Assembly (NCBI GenBank): GCA_005882895.1
Contig: VBBD01000010.1
Span: forward strand, 1-58,735
Source of the DNA: Candidatus Bathyarchaeota archaeon
GTDB taxonomy: Archaea; Thermoproteota; Bathyarchaeia; 40CM-2-53-6
DNA length: 58,735 nucleotides
Direction: 5' to 3'
Below the pieces are notes generated by a model. The model made no database searches and was not told where the DNA came from. It saw only the letters and a program-made list of their open reading frames with translations. A program made the translations under genes and the position numbers. Each line of letters starts with the position of its first letter. Position 1 is the stretch's first letter. Below are positions 1-8,761 of this stretch, one piece after another.

Positions 1-1
1 T

Positions 2-931
2 GCAATTCTTCGAGAAATGATCGAGAAACATAGCGGCCATGCAGTTGGCAGAGACTTTCACCTGAGCTACATGCCTTTGTTTTGGGGCGGTGAGACGTTT
101 CAGAAATTCAAAGAGAAACCGAAACTCGTCGCGGGAACCGAGTCAAGCACACCCTCGTTAGCACAGGAAATCTTTCTCTCAATATTTCCTTCCATTAGTA
201 CCAGCACAAAGCTTAGCGCAGCCGAGGCGGCCGGACTATTCGGACCGATTTATCGAGATGTCTTGCGAGCATTGGAGTTCGAACTTGCAAGCCTTTGCGA
301 AGCCGATGATGTGGACTATTCCGAGGCTCTCGATCTCTGCAAACAATTTGGAACCGACAACTTGGGGATCCCTAGGACCTTCGTGGCTAGAGATGCCATT
401 GCAAGCAGCATCGCTATCAACAGCATGGGCGGACGAGGAAGCATGGGAGTAGTTAGGGCAGCTCGACGCATCAACGAGGCGGGGGAGCAAAAAGTGCTGG
501 AGTTGATCAAGAACGCCCTGTCTCTTTGCGGAAAACGCATCCGCCATTCCAGAATTGCAATCTTGGGTTTTAGTGGGCTGGAGTCTCCCCGAGATCCAAA
601 GCCCAGTCCACCACCGATCATCCAGACACTTGAAAGGAGAGGGGCGGTACTCTCTGTATATCCTGGCAGCGACAATAGGTGGTTCGAAGCCGGAGTCCTA
701 GGCGATAGCGTTAGGATAGAGAACACGCCGTTGAGGGCTGCTTCAAAGACAAGCTGCGCTCTGGTAGCGTTGGACAGGTCGGACTTTGGACAAATAAGTC
801 CGCAGAAATTGGCCTCAGAAATGAGCCGTCCGGGGGCAATATGCGATCTGTCAAGAGTTCTGGAAGCTTCAAATGTGGAGAGAGCAGGCCTCTTCTATAC
901 TTCGATTGGAAGAGGCAGCTCGGGGATTTGA
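2..931 (+). CDS. UDP-sugar 6-dehydrogenase homologue, 5'-truncated by window edge, catalytic residues apparently lost
   Basis: The reading frame is open from base 2, so the N-terminal Rossmann domain lies outside the window and about 309 codons remain. The visible part matches the middle and C-terminal domains of UDP-glucose/UDP-ManNAc dehydrogenases: a substrate-binding stretch (FHLSYMPLFWGGE, like the family's YxPERxxPG region), the central helix AEAAGLFGPIYRDV, and a C-terminal nucleotide-binding domain (IAILGFSG). Family members oxidise C6 of UDP-hexoses using a Cys in GxGGxCxPxD and a Lys and Asn in AExxKxxxNxYR. Here Gly and Gly occupy the Lys and Asn places, and no Cys is found at the expected site. 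The fold assignment is good; dehydrogenase activity is doubtful. It overlaps the next gene by 4 bp (TTGA), so the two are co-translated. Confidence 0.8.
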   Translation, partial: AILREMIEKHSGHAVGRDFHLSYMPLFWGGETFQKFKEKPKLVAGTESSTPSLAQEIFLSIFPSISTSTKLSAAEAAGLFGPIYRDVLRALEFELASLCEADDVDYSEALDLCKQFGTDNLGIPRTFVARDAIASSIAINSMGGRGSMGVVRAARRINEAGEQKVLELIKNALSLCGKRIRHSRIAILGFSGLESPRDPKPSPPPIIQTLERRGAVLSVYPGSDNRWFEAGVLGDSVRIENTPLRAASKTSCALVALDRSDFGQISPQKLASEMSRPGAICDLSRVLEASNVERAGLFYTSIGRGSSGI

Positions 932-1869
932 AGCGTGTCGGCGCTGGCGTTATAGGCACAGGATTCTGGGGCGAGAACCAAGTACGGGTTCTCCGTCAAA
1001 GCCCCAAATGCGACCTAATCGGAATCTGCGACTCCAATCGGGAACGAGCAAAACAGGTCGGTTCCAAATATTCAGTTCCATGGTACACGGACGCTGATGA
1101 GTTGCTTCGGATTCCGGAAATAGAGGCAGTGACAGTCGCCACCCCTACGCACACGCACTTCCAAGTAGGGACACAGATCCTAGAGGCGGGAAAAAATCTC
1201 TTGGTGGAGAAACCAATGACCGGCAATCAGGTGCAAGCCGGCAAGCTGGTCACGAAGGCCTCAAAAACCGGATTGAAGCTTATGGTGGGATTCATAGAAC
1301 GTTTCAACCCAGGCGTTCGATTTGTCAAGAAACTACTTGACCAGAAGGCCGCTGGGGAGGTTATCATTGCTACAGGCAGGCGCGTAGCTCGCTGGCCGGT
1401 CAGAATCGGTGACGTAGGAGTGATCAAGGATACCGCGATACACGATATTGACATCATGAGGTTCCTGTTAGAGGATAAAATCTCCGTAGTCTACGCTCAG
1501 ACAGGATCCTTGAAGCACTCTTTTGAAGACTACGCTGAAATCATGCTGCGGTTCAGTCGCGGAGTTACAGGCTTCTTGGATGCAAACTGGTTGACCCCGC
1601 GAAAAGTTCGCACGCTCATAATTACTGGAAGCGAGGCCACAATAAATCTCGACTACATATCCCAAGAACTTAGCGTTGAAAATTCGAAAACAATGACCAA
1701 ACCCTACATAGGTTGGGATGAACCGCTACGATTGGAACTTGAGTACTTTATGAGAAGTGTGAGTGATGACTTGGACCCTGTCCCGTCGGGGAAGGACGCG
1801 ATAGAAGCCATTCGAGTGTGCGATACTGCCCTGAAATCAGGCAAGATGAAAACGGCTTGTCAAAACTGA
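928..1869 (+). CDS. Gfo/Idh/MocA-family NAD(P)-dependent sugar oxidoreductase
   Basis: 313-aa protein with an N-terminal Rossmann motif (VIGTGFWGENQVRVL), the family EKP motif (LLVEKPM) that carries the catalytic Lys, and the C-terminal alpha/beta domain with IHDIDIMRFLL. The TTG at 928 is chosen as start because it gives the usual N-terminus directly before the Rossmann glycines, overlaps the upstream stop as TTGA and has GGGGA just before it; the open frame extends further upstream inside the preceding gene. Pairing a UDP-hexose dehydrogenase homologue with a Gfo/Idh enzyme recalls bacterial WbpA/WbpB (UDP-GlcNAcA synthesis and its 3-oxidation), so a role in making a modified nucleotide sugar for the nearby glycan locus is inferred. 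The exact substrate is unknown. Confidence 0.85.
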   Translation: MKRVGAGVIGTGFWGENQVRVLRQSPKCDLIGICDSNRERAKQVGSKYSVPWYTDADELLRIPEIEAVTVATPTHTHFQVGTQILEAGKNLLVEKPMTGNQVQAGKLVTKASKTGLKLMVGFIERFNPGVRFVKKLLDQKAAGEVIIATGRRVARWPVRIGDVGVIKDTAIHDIDIMRFLLEDKISVVYAQTGSLKHSFEDYAEIMLRFSRGVTGFLDANWLTPRKVRTLIITGSEATINLDYISQELSVENSKTMTKPYIGWDEPLRLELEYFMRSVSDDLDPVPSGKDAIEAIRVCDTALKSGKMKTACQN

Positions 1870-1913
1870 GCATGTGAATTCGCTCCGAGCGAACTGTTGG
1901 CCCCTATAAGGGG

Positions 1914-2831
1914 CTACGGCTTCGATGATTCCTCGATTCCTAGTACTATTCTTGTCAAAATCCTATTCGTAGGGGTCTCGACCCCTCTCGCATTTCCCCG
2001 CGAGAGAATCGCACCGTTCAATTGTCTAATCTCAGTCATCTTCCCTCTCTCAATGTCCTGAAGCATTGAAGATTTGTTGGCCTTTGTTGACAACAGAATC
2101 CTACGCCAGAGTTTTCTCGGATCCCCCGCCAATGTGACTCGTTCGGCATGACTGACTGACATTCCTTCTCTCATTACCTGAAAGCCGATCTTCCGGATCT
2201 CTGAGCTCTTAGCCAGCGCGCCATTGGGGAGTCTTGTCAGGCCTGAGAGGGGATTTATGGCGGAGTTGACAATGGCCTTAGTCCATAGCACGCCCGCCAT
2301 GTTGGAACTAATTTTCGTTCGAAATCCTGCTTCTTCAAAGGCAATCTTGATTCGCGAGCAGGTGTCCGACTTTGTCCCTCGTGGGTCTCCGATGACCGTC
2401 AATCCTCTCCCTGTGTGTAGCACAGAGCCTGGACCCAACGAGAACGCACCTTCAGTAGTCGAACCTGCGAGAACTTCGTTCTTGAGCGCAGATTGCAATG
2501 TCTCAATGTTTCCTAGTCCGTTTTGAAGGCTCAAAACTGTCGTCTCAAGCGGTACTAGCCCACGATAGCTTGCCGCCATTGCTTTGGTGTCGTAGGCTTT
2601 CACTGCGATGATGAGAACCTCAGCCCCAGGTAACGTGGTAGGGCCCTTTCGAACGGGCACTCGAATCCCTGTGACAGTTGTGTCAGTCTCTCGAAGACTA
2701 ACGCCATTCTTCTGGATTGCTCGAACGATAGACAGGTCCCGATGTATCAGTGTCACATCGTGGCCGGCCAGGCTTAAGCTCGCGCCGAATAGGCAACCAA
2801 TAGCCCCTGCCCCGACAATGCCGAAGTGCAA
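1914..2831 (-). CDS. panE: 2-dehydropantoate 2-reductase (ketopantoate reductase)
   Basis: 305-aa protein beginning with a GAGAIG dinucleotide-binding motif, followed by LSLAGHDVTLIHRD, a central IAVKAYDTKAM segment (the family's catalytic Lys region) and the helical C-terminal ApbA/PanE domain with WTKAIVNSAINPLSGLTR. It reduces ketopantoate to pantoate with NAD(P)H. It is the last gene of a four-gene minus-strand CoA operon and starts 4 bp after panB stops. Length is normal for the family, and nothing is missing, in contrast to its panB neighbour. Confidence 0.92.
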   Translation of the reverse strand: MHFGIVGAGAIGCLFGASLSLAGHDVTLIHRDLSIVRAIQKNGVSLRETDTTVTGIRVPVRKGPTTLPGAEVLIIAVKAYDTKAMAASYRGLVPLETTVLSLQNGLGNIETLQSALKNEVLAGSTTEGAFSLGPGSVLHTGRGLTVIGDPRGTKSDTCSRIKIAFEEAGFRTKISSNMAGVLWTKAIVNSAINPLSGLTRLPNGALAKSSEIRKIGFQVMREGMSVSHAERVTLAGDPRKLWRRILLSTKANKSSMLQDIERGKMTEIRQLNGAILSRGNARGVETPTNRILTRIVLGIEESSKP

Positions 2832-2835
2832 GTCT

Positions 2836-3507
2836 TCAGGACTTCTGGCGTAAACCTAGCTTGTCTCGCTCCGCGTGGTCCATTTTGAACACGTGTTTTT
2901 CCTCCGGAAAGGTTCCTTGACGGACGTCAGATACGTACTCCGCTACAGCTTTTCTTATCGTTGACGCAAGATCCGTATATTGTTTCGCGAACTTTGGCAC
3001 AAACCTCGGATAGAGCCCTAGAACGTCGTGCAAGACCAGGACTTGGCCGTCGCAGTATCTGCCTGATCCAATGCCAATGGTTGGGATCGAGACCATCGAA
3101 ACTGCCCTTGCCACGTGCGCCATCTCTCTTCCTCCTTCGATCTTGACTGCTTCCATTCTTCCTTCTTTGATGAAACGTCCCGCGTTTCTTATGGCATTTT
3201 CTTCAGAAATCTGGAAGCTTAGGAACGGCATGTCGCCGATCAGCAGTGAATGGCTCGCACCTCTTCTAACTGCTTGGCATACTGGAAGAAGCTCTTCCAC
3301 CGTTACCGGAATCGTCGTATCATATCCAAGAACTACCATGCCGTAAGAGTCTCCCACAAGGATCGAGTCAACTCCAACGTCATCGGCGATAATCGATGTC
3401 GGGTAGTCATATGATGTTACCATCACGATACGCTGACCATGAGTCTTCATTTTCGAAAAGTCGGCAACCGATACCTTTTTCCTGTCTGTGCTAGAATTTC
3501 CGCTCAA
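2836..3507 (-). CDS. panB: 3-methyl-2-oxobutanoate hydroxymethyltransferase with an internal in-frame deletion
   Basis: Clear PanB: MVTSYDYPTS, the metal-binding VGDSYGMVVLG, VKIEGG, then SIPTIGIGSG, CDGQVLVLHDVLG and the PKFAKQY tail. The family is about 260-275 aa; this one is 223. After VKIEGGREMAHVARAV the sequence jumps straight to SMVSIPTIGIG, skipping about 50 residues that normally hold GHxGLTPQ, the KVQGR segment and LECVP, whose Glu (Glu181 in E. coli) is catalytic. The frame stays open across the junction. The enzyme would transfer a hydroxymethyl group to ketoisovalerate to form ketopantoate, but without this block the TIM barrel and active site should be incomplete. The TTG start at 3507 follows the upstream stop directly. 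Gene identity is certain; function is doubtful, and an assembly collapse is possible. Confidence 0.88.
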   Translation of the reverse strand: MSGNSSTDRKKVSVADFSKMKTHGQRIVMVTSYDYPTSIIADDVGVDSILVGDSYGMVVLGYDTTIPVTVEELLPVCQAVRRGASHSLLIGDMPFLSFQISEENAIRNAGRFIKEGRMEAVKIEGGREMAHVARAVSMVSIPTIGIGSGRYCDGQVLVLHDVLGLYPRFVPKFAKQYTDLASTIRKAVAEYVSDVRQGTFPEEKHVFKMDHAERDKLGLRQKS

Positions 3508-4260
3508 CTAAGCCCATCCTCGCATGTATCGCATCATGTCCTTAATCGCATTTGTGAGATTCCTCTCATTGTCAAAGCTCGAAGCTAGTGCACTCAACCG
3601 GGATCTCGAAAGGAGTTTCATTCTCAACGTGATACGGACCAATTCCGGAATAGCCCTGATGATGTTATCGACAATAGTGACAGTCGCGGCCCGGGAGGTT
3701 CGTGACATAGGATTGAGGTCTATTGCTATGACCATCTTGCCCGCTTTTCTAAGTGCTTCCGCTCGGTCTCCATCTTCAAGCGGGACCAATACGACGTCAG
3801 CGTCTCCGATTCCCTTTGCATCGACGCAGCGCCTTGGGCTCGCAACCCCTGGTATCCTAAGTCTGACGGTTGCGTTCACTCCCAGCACTTGACTCGCTCC
3901 GTTGTGCTTGAGCAAGGAGGCGATCCTTCGCTCTCGTGCGAGGCTTCTGTGAAACAAGTTTACCTCAAGCCCTGCCGGGATTGAACGCGCCAGTTTGACG
4001 ATATCTCGCGGTACCAAGGCTGCGGTGTTACCGTTAATGGATATGACTGGGTTTCTTGCATTCAATAGAAGCGCGACCGCAGCTCTCGTGGCCACTCGGG
4101 AGGATTCTGGTGTGATTTCACCAAACATGTAATCGAATGCCTCTCCACGCCCGTGGGCAATCAAGCCTTGAGGAGCAACTATCCCGCTTCGAAATCCTGT
4201 GACCAGGCGCTCTCTAGTCTTGAGGGATCTAAACCGTGGGTGGTTAGGTGAGATTCTCAT
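3508..4260 (-). CDS. 4-phosphopantoate--beta-alanine ligase (phosphopantothenate synthetase, archaeal PPS)
   Basis: 250-aa protein of the archaeal DUF137/PPS family that joins 4-phosphopantoate and beta-alanine using ATP, replacing bacterial PanC. Recognisable family blocks are HGRGEAFDYMFGE near residue 40, NPVISINGNTAAL, LEVNLFHRS, VLVPLEDGDRAEAL and VIAIDLNPMSRTS. It starts with ATGA overlapping the pantoate kinase stop by 4 bp, and panB follows directly, so the four genes are one transcription unit. Full length for the family. Confidence 0.95.
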   Translation of the reverse strand: MRISPNHPRFRSLKTRERLVTGFRSGIVAPQGLIAHGRGEAFDYMFGEITPESSRVATRAAVALLLNARNPVISINGNTAALVPRDIVKLARSIPAGLEVNLFHRSLARERRIASLLKHNGASQVLGVNATVRLRIPGVASPRRCVDAKGIGDADVVLVPLEDGDRAEALRKAGKMVIAIDLNPMSRTSRAATVTIVDNIIRAIPELVRITLRMKLLSRSRLSALASSFDNERNLTNAIKDMMRYMRGWA

Positions 4261-5159
4261 AACACCACAGCACCGTGTTCAGCGATTTTGCTAACAATCG
4301 GGGTAAGTCCCACTGATTTGATCGTCGACTTGGCTTCAGAGACGAGTTCTCTTCGAACTACGGTGAAGAGGGATTCCCCAATCATCATCATACTAGATGT
4401 AATCCGTCTCCGTTGCATTATCGAAATGGTTTCACGCAAGCGGAGAGAGAGTATTCCGAGGCAATCTGCGAACCTTCGTGATAATCCGATGAAAGTGTTC
4501 GTCTCAGGGCCCTTGACCTGAAGAGAGACAAGTCCCCTTCCGCATAGATTGATTCGTCTCTTCAAACCAGAGTTGGATAGAACACCAGCCGTTGATATCG
4601 GTCCGAACGCGCCTGAAACAACTCTCAGCGAAGACGGGGGTATGATTTTCTTGACTTCTGCAAATCCAGGCGCACCGGGCCGGGTCCGGATCACTAGTCC
4701 TCCATAGAACGCAGACGTAACGGTCCCGAGGCCAGTCCTATACTTCACTTCCGCCTTGTGTGCGATCTGCGCAGCCTCGATGTGGCTCAGGTTAGAACCC
4801 AGGGCATCGTTGAGCGCGAGAGATAGGCTCAGGGCTCCCGCACCGCTCGTCCCGTAACCGCAACCCATTGGGAGAATGCTTCTGTGGTCGATAGTCACAC
4901 GCAATGCTTCCGATGATCTGTCTAGGAGTTCTTGAGCGACGGTCCGCGAAACCACCGGGTGGGCGAGCGGCTTGCCGTTGAACGAGATCGCAAGTTTCGT
5001 TCGCGAGGCTCGGCTAATTCTTACTGCAGTTGTCACTCCTTGCTGAAGGTTCACTCCGGCCCCGGTCGATCCGATCTTCAAAGGATCACCCGGGGTATCG
5101 TGTATGCGAAAGAATCCAGTAATCTGACAAGGAGAGAATGACAGTCCGGTTTTGACCAT
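4257..5159 (-). CDS. pantoate kinase (GHMP superfamily)
   Basis: About 300 aa. The N-terminus has FSPCQITGFFRIHD, the archaeal pantoate kinase signature (usually PGHITGFF), and residues near 100 carry the GHMP ATP loop PMGCGYGTSGAGALS. The C-terminal GHMP domain follows. Pantoate kinase phosphorylates pantoate to 4-phosphopantoate for the next enzyme, PPS. An in-frame TTG lies 9 bp further upstream, but the ATG at 5159 gives a normal N-terminus. It is the first gene of the CoA operon and its stop overlaps the PPS start. Gly-His of the signature is Cys-Gln here, an uncommon variant. Confidence 0.93.
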   Translation of the reverse strand: MVKTGLSFSPCQITGFFRIHDTPGDPLKIGSTGAGVNLQQGVTTAVRISRASRTKLAISFNGKPLAHPVVSRTVAQELLDRSSEALRVTIDHRSILPMGCGYGTSGAGALSLSLALNDALGSNLSHIEAAQIAHKAEVKYRTGLGTVTSAFYGGLVIRTRPGAPGFAEVKKIIPPSSLRVVSGAFGPISTAGVLSNSGLKRRINLCGRGLVSLQVKGPETNTFIGLSRRFADCLGILSLRLRETISIMQRRRITSSMMMIGESLFTVVRRELVSEAKSTIKSVGLTPIVSKIAEHGAVVL

Positions 5160-5293
5160 CAGGATCAACCTTCCAGCTTATCCTGCTGCCCGTCGCTCTT
5201 GGACATCGGTAATTCCAAACTATTCTGTGTCCGGCTCTAAAGACAATATAGGGGACTAACGAATCGAAAGCCCGAGAGTTGCAGAGGATAGAG

Positions 5294-6334
5294 TTGAGAG
5301 GTTTGATACTTGCAGGAGGTTTCGCAACTAGATTGCGACCCCTCAGCTGTTCTAAACCGAAGTTGCTATTCCCCATTATAGGCGTGCCGCTCGTTGAGTC
5401 GATGGCTCGCTGGCTGAGCGCCGGGGGAGTCGACCAGATCATCCTAGCAGTCAATCATCTTTCAGATAAGTTGAAGATCGAGATAGGTCACCGGGTAGGA
5501 GGCGTGACGGTCGCGTTTTCCGTGGAAGAGACGCCTTTGGGAACTGCAGGTCCCATTCGGCTTGCAGCCAACCTTCTCAGCAAGGGCGATCCATTCTTCG
5601 CGATAAACGGTGACATTGTGAGCAATATCGACATTAGAGGTATGCTAGCGCTGCACGAGGAGAAGAAGGCGGACGCAACAATTGCGTTGGTCTCTGTTCC
5701 CGACCCTTCTCCATATGGCTCAGTCACGACCGATTCCGACGGAATAGTGAGGAAGTTTGAGGAAAAATCGGCGGTTCTCTCAGCTACTAGTCGGGTAAAT
5801 GCAGGAGTGTACGTGCTTAGTCATAGCGTGGTAGGTTCCATTCCAGCTGGCCGATCCGTCAGCCTGGAGAGGGACGTTTTCCCCAAGTTAGTTCGCAATG
5901 GACGGACGCAAGCATGGATACATGATGGATTCTGGTACGACATTGGGAGGGTTTCGGAGTATGTACGGGCCAACAGGGAACTCTTGGCGAAGCAAGAGCT
6001 TAAGGCCGGAGGACCTGATGACAAGCAAAACGAGAAGCAAATCATCTGGCCCACATATGTAGGAACAAAGGCGCGCCTGGGAGTAAGCGTGAAAGTTGGC
6101 CCTCTCACGATTCTCGGTGACAATGTCACTGTTGGAGATGAAGCCATCGTGCGGAATTCAATAGTATTTGAAGAGACTACGATCGGTGAGAAAACGATTG
6201 TCGAAGACGCGGTCATAGGTGAACGGGTGGTTATCGGCAGTGGATCGAGAATAGGTAGTGGGTCGATAATAGCTGGACAACTAAGCATCCCAGCAGGATC
6301 AGTGGTGTCCCCGAACTCGGTTATCTTCTGCTAG
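5294..6334 (+). CDS. sugar-1-phosphate nucleotidyltransferase with left-handed beta-helix tail (GMP/GlmU-like)
   Basis: 346 aa from a TTG at 5294, preferred over the in-frame TTG at 5279 because GAGG sits 6 bp upstream and the protein then begins right at the pyrophosphorylase motif GLILAGGFATRLRPLS. Other landmarks are KPKLLFPIIG, FFAINGDIV (metal-binding Asp), VNAGVYVL and WYDIGRVSEY. The last 80 residues are hexapeptide repeats (ILGDNVTVGDEAIV and onward) typical of a trimerising beta-helix. It couples a sugar phosphate to an NTP; the sugar is unknown, with mannose or glucose most common in this subfamily. It probably forms a unit with the phosphohexomutase 14 bp downstream. Confidence 0.9.
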   Translation: MRGLILAGGFATRLRPLSCSKPKLLFPIIGVPLVESMARWLSAGGVDQIILAVNHLSDKLKIEIGHRVGGVTVAFSVEETPLGTAGPIRLAANLLSKGDPFFAINGDIVSNIDIRGMLALHEEKKADATIALVSVPDPSPYGSVTTDSDGIVRKFEEKSAVLSATSRVNAGVYVLSHSVVGSIPAGRSVSLERDVFPKLVRNGRTQAWIHDGFWYDIGRVSEYVRANRELLAKQELKAGGPDDKQNEKQIIWPTYVGTKARLGVSVKVGPLTILGDNVTVGDEAIVRNSIVFEETTIGEKTIVEDAVIGERVVIGSGSRIGSGSIIAGQLSIPAGSVVSPNSVIFC

Positions 6335-6348
6335 GATTAGTGAGAAAG

Positions 6349-7716
6349 ATGGCTAGCAATCTGGTGAAAGTGCCAAGGCTTTTCGGAACCAACGGGATCA
6401 GAGGGGTCGCGGGCAAAGAGATAGACTCGGACCTGGCCTTCGGTGTCGGTTCAGCTCTGGGAACTCTGTTTCCAAAAGGGAGAGTACTGATCGGGAGGGA
6501 TGGTCGTCTTTCTAGTCCTATGCTTCTCGAAGGGGTAGCGGCGGGTCTACTCGCCCGAGGGAACGATGTGGAGGATCGTGGTTTGATCACGACCCCCGCG
6601 TTGGAATTCATGGTCAAGAATACTGGCTCTTCGGCCGGAGTGATGATCACTGCAAGTCACAACCCACCAGAATATAACGGATTCAAGGTAGTTGACTCTG
6701 ACGGGATAGAGATTCCTCGTTCGAAAGAAGAGAAGATGGAGCTGCTAATTCATCGAGATAGATGGCGAGCGAGTTGTCAACCGGGTCGGCGAGTTATCAG
6801 AGAGGGACGAGTGGGACCCTATATTGAGAAGCTTGCGAGCCAAGTCCTTGCCAGAGACGGAATTGGAAATCTGAAAATCGCCGTCGATACAGGAAACGGA
6901 GTCGCTGCGCTCACGACCCCGAGGTTGCTCAGGAAGCTTGGCGCAAATGTGATTGCTGTCAACGATGCGATTGACGGCGAGTTCCCTGGCCGGAATTCGG
7001 AGCCCCGGCCCGAAAACCTGGGTTCTCTCTCGAAGATTGTAAAAGAGGAAAAGGCCGACTTGGGAATTGCCCATGACGGGGACGGCGATAGGGCAATCTT
7101 TGTCGACGAGACAGGCGCCGTTCAGTCCGGTGATCGAACTCTCGCGCTCATTGAAGATGAACTGCTGAGGAATCATCCTGGTGCCAAGATTGTGACGCCC
7201 ATCAACACCTCGATGGTTGTATCAGAGATTGCTAGGAAAAGAAAGGGCAAACTGGTCCTTACCAAGGTGGGCAGTATCGAGGTTTCAAGAACAATTCTGA
7301 GAGTGGGTGCATTGCTGGGAGGAGAGGAGAACGGCGGAGTCTTTTACGCTCCCCATCATCCCGTCAGAGATGGAACAATGGCCGCCGTTATGGTTCTGAA
7401 CGCCGTCATGAGGAATCGCAGACCTCTTTCCAAATTGTTAGATAGACTTCCCAAGTTCCACATGATAAAAGAGAAAATACCCTGCAAGGAGCGAGCGAAG
7501 GAACGCGCGATCAAAGCCCTCAAGACTAAGCTCAAGGGCAGGATATCCAACACCCTTGACGGCATACGGGTGGACATGAAAGGACGAGGATGGGTTCTAG
7601 TTCGGGCCAGCGGCACCGAGCCTTTACTTAGACTCTATGCTGAAGCAAAAACAGAGAACGAGCTCCTGGAGATACTGGATGAGTTTCGACCGCTGGTCCT
7701 AAACGCGGTTAAGTGA
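6349..7716 (+). CDS. phosphohexomutase (phosphoglucosamine mutase / phosphomannomutase family)
   Basis: 455 aa with all four alpha-D-phosphohexomutase blocks: FGTNGIRGVAG at the N-terminus, MITASHNPPEYNG with the phosphoserine near residue 100, the metal loop AHDGDGDRAIFVDE, and the C-terminal phosphate-binding RASGTEPLLRLYAEA. The FGTNGIRG form is common in archaeal GlmM/ManB enzymes. It interconverts hexose-6-phosphate and hexose-1-phosphate and so feeds the pyrophosphorylase just upstream. An upstream in-frame GTG (6340) exists. The stop overlaps a small downstream ORF as TGATG. Confidence 0.94.
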   Translation: MASNLVKVPRLFGTNGIRGVAGKEIDSDLAFGVGSALGTLFPKGRVLIGRDGRLSSPMLLEGVAAGLLARGNDVEDRGLITTPALEFMVKNTGSSAGVMITASHNPPEYNGFKVVDSDGIEIPRSKEEKMELLIHRDRWRASCQPGRRVIREGRVGPYIEKLASQVLARDGIGNLKIAVDTGNGVAALTTPRLLRKLGANVIAVNDAIDGEFPGRNSEPRPENLGSLSKIVKEEKADLGIAHDGDGDRAIFVDETGAVQSGDRTLALIEDELLRNHPGAKIVTPINTSMVVSEIARKRKGKLVLTKVGSIEVSRTILRVGALLGGEENGGVFYAPHHPVRDGTMAAVMVLNAVMRNRRPLSKLLDRLPKFHMIKEKIPCKERAKERAIKALKTKLKGRISNTLDGIRVDMKGRGWVLVRASGTEPLLRLYAEAKTENELLEILDEFRPLVLNAVK

Positions 7717-7862
7717 TGGAAATTCACCCGAAACATGCCCTGATTCTGAATAAGAGACTCACTCCAAACTCTCGCCGGAGAATCACTCAGAATTTACTTG
7801 ACGAAAGAAGAGGCATGCCTGAAACATCCCACGAGGCAAAAGCAGCCCGATACGCTACATGA
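7716..7862 (+). CDS. small basic ORF translationally coupled to the phosphohexomutase gene
   Basis: A 48-codon ORF whose ATG overlaps the stop of the upstream gene in the arrangement TGATG, a typical coupling signal. The protein is basic and hydrophilic, with NSRRRITQNLLDERRG in the middle and no membrane segment or Cys cluster. I do not recognise a family. Coupled position is the only support besides the clean frame; it could be chance. Beyond it, 7863-7926 holds no gene. Confidence 0.4.
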   Translation: MEIHPKHALILNKRLTPNSRRRITQNLLDERRGMPETSHEAKAARYAT

Positions 7863-7926
7863 ACGACCGCCCAATCCGCGTGGCCGTGCAGAAAGGTGCA
7901 GCGACCGGTGAAACGGTCAGACCTTT

Positions 7927-8757
7927 CTAGGTTAGGCTTGCATTCGACCAGCGTTTGTCAAACGCGTCAGCGAAGACCCGTATCATCCCGTTGTTCTTGG
8001 TGAAGTGTGGCCGGAAAAACTTGGGCCGTCGACCATTTTTTTCGCTCGTTGCCCATATGAGGAACACGAGCTCCTTATCGTCTGATAACGTGCCTCTGAC
8101 AGGATACCAGTCTTCCTTCGGCTGGCGAACCTCCATTCCCAAACCCTTTGCCTCGCGGGCTCTCGAAACAGCCTCCGAATCCTTGGCCGTCATAAGGAGC
8201 TTGAATTTCACTCCTCTTTCAATCGCGCGGTAGATTTCTTCTTTGACTTTCCCGAACCAGCCAAATGTCTCTGCAGAGATCGAAACGTTTCTAGACGCGT
8301 TGGCTATCACCTTGACCGTCCGGACCTCCATCTCTTCGAGCGTCGGCAACGGTTCGAGAAGGTCCTCTGGCTTGACCCCGAGTCGGAGCTCCCAATACTG
8401 TGGCTCTAACAAGGACAACAATCGCGTGCTCTTGGCATTGAGGGCGTCAAGGTCCCTTGACATCTCTGTCCTTTTCAAGTCCTGCATCCTGGCTACGAAC
8501 TGCTTGGGCTCTGAGGCTTCGAGCTTGTTGCTGCTAACCCGAACAATCCCCTTCTCAACAAGCTCCTTCACGGCTCTCTCAGCATCTCGCGATGAAAAGC
8601 TCGAATGCGCCAATATCTGCTCGATAGTCTCGCCGGAGGGCTTTTCCAAAAGAGAGAAGTAGATTGAGCATCCTTCTCTTGAGAAACCGAGCTCTTCCAT
8701 CAGCTTTTGGGCTTCGTCATTCAATTCGCGAGACGCCTCTGCTCTAACAATCGACAA
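7927..8757 (-). CDS. TrmB-like transcriptional regulator
   Basis: 276 aa. Residues about 10-80 form a winged helix of the TrmB type (LGFSREGCSIYFSLLEKPSGETIEQI, then a recognition helix and wing ending ELVEKGIVRV). A predicted coiled coil follows (RTEMSRDLDALNAKSTRLLSL), then a C-terminal PLD-like sensor domain (VRTVKVIANASRNVSISAE, RGVKFKLLMTAKDS). TrmB proteins bind sugars or other small effectors and repress or activate metabolic genes. It lies 4 bp downstream of a small Cys-rich gene, so the two are co-transcribed. The target is unknown; the phosphohexomutase and glycan genes on either side are possible. Confidence 0.88.
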   Translation of the reverse strand: MSIVRAEASRELNDEAQKLMEELGFSREGCSIYFSLLEKPSGETIEQILAHSSFSSRDAERAVKELVEKGIVRVSSNKLEASEPKQFVARMQDLKRTEMSRDLDALNAKSTRLLSLLEPQYWELRLGVKPEDLLEPLPTLEEMEVRTVKVIANASRNVSISAETFGWFGKVKEEIYRAIERGVKFKLLMTAKDSEAVSRAREAKGLGMEVRQPKEDWYPVRGTLSDDKELVFLIWATSEKNGRRPKFFRPHFTKNNGMIRVFADAFDKRWSNASLT

Positions 8758-8761
8758 ACTC

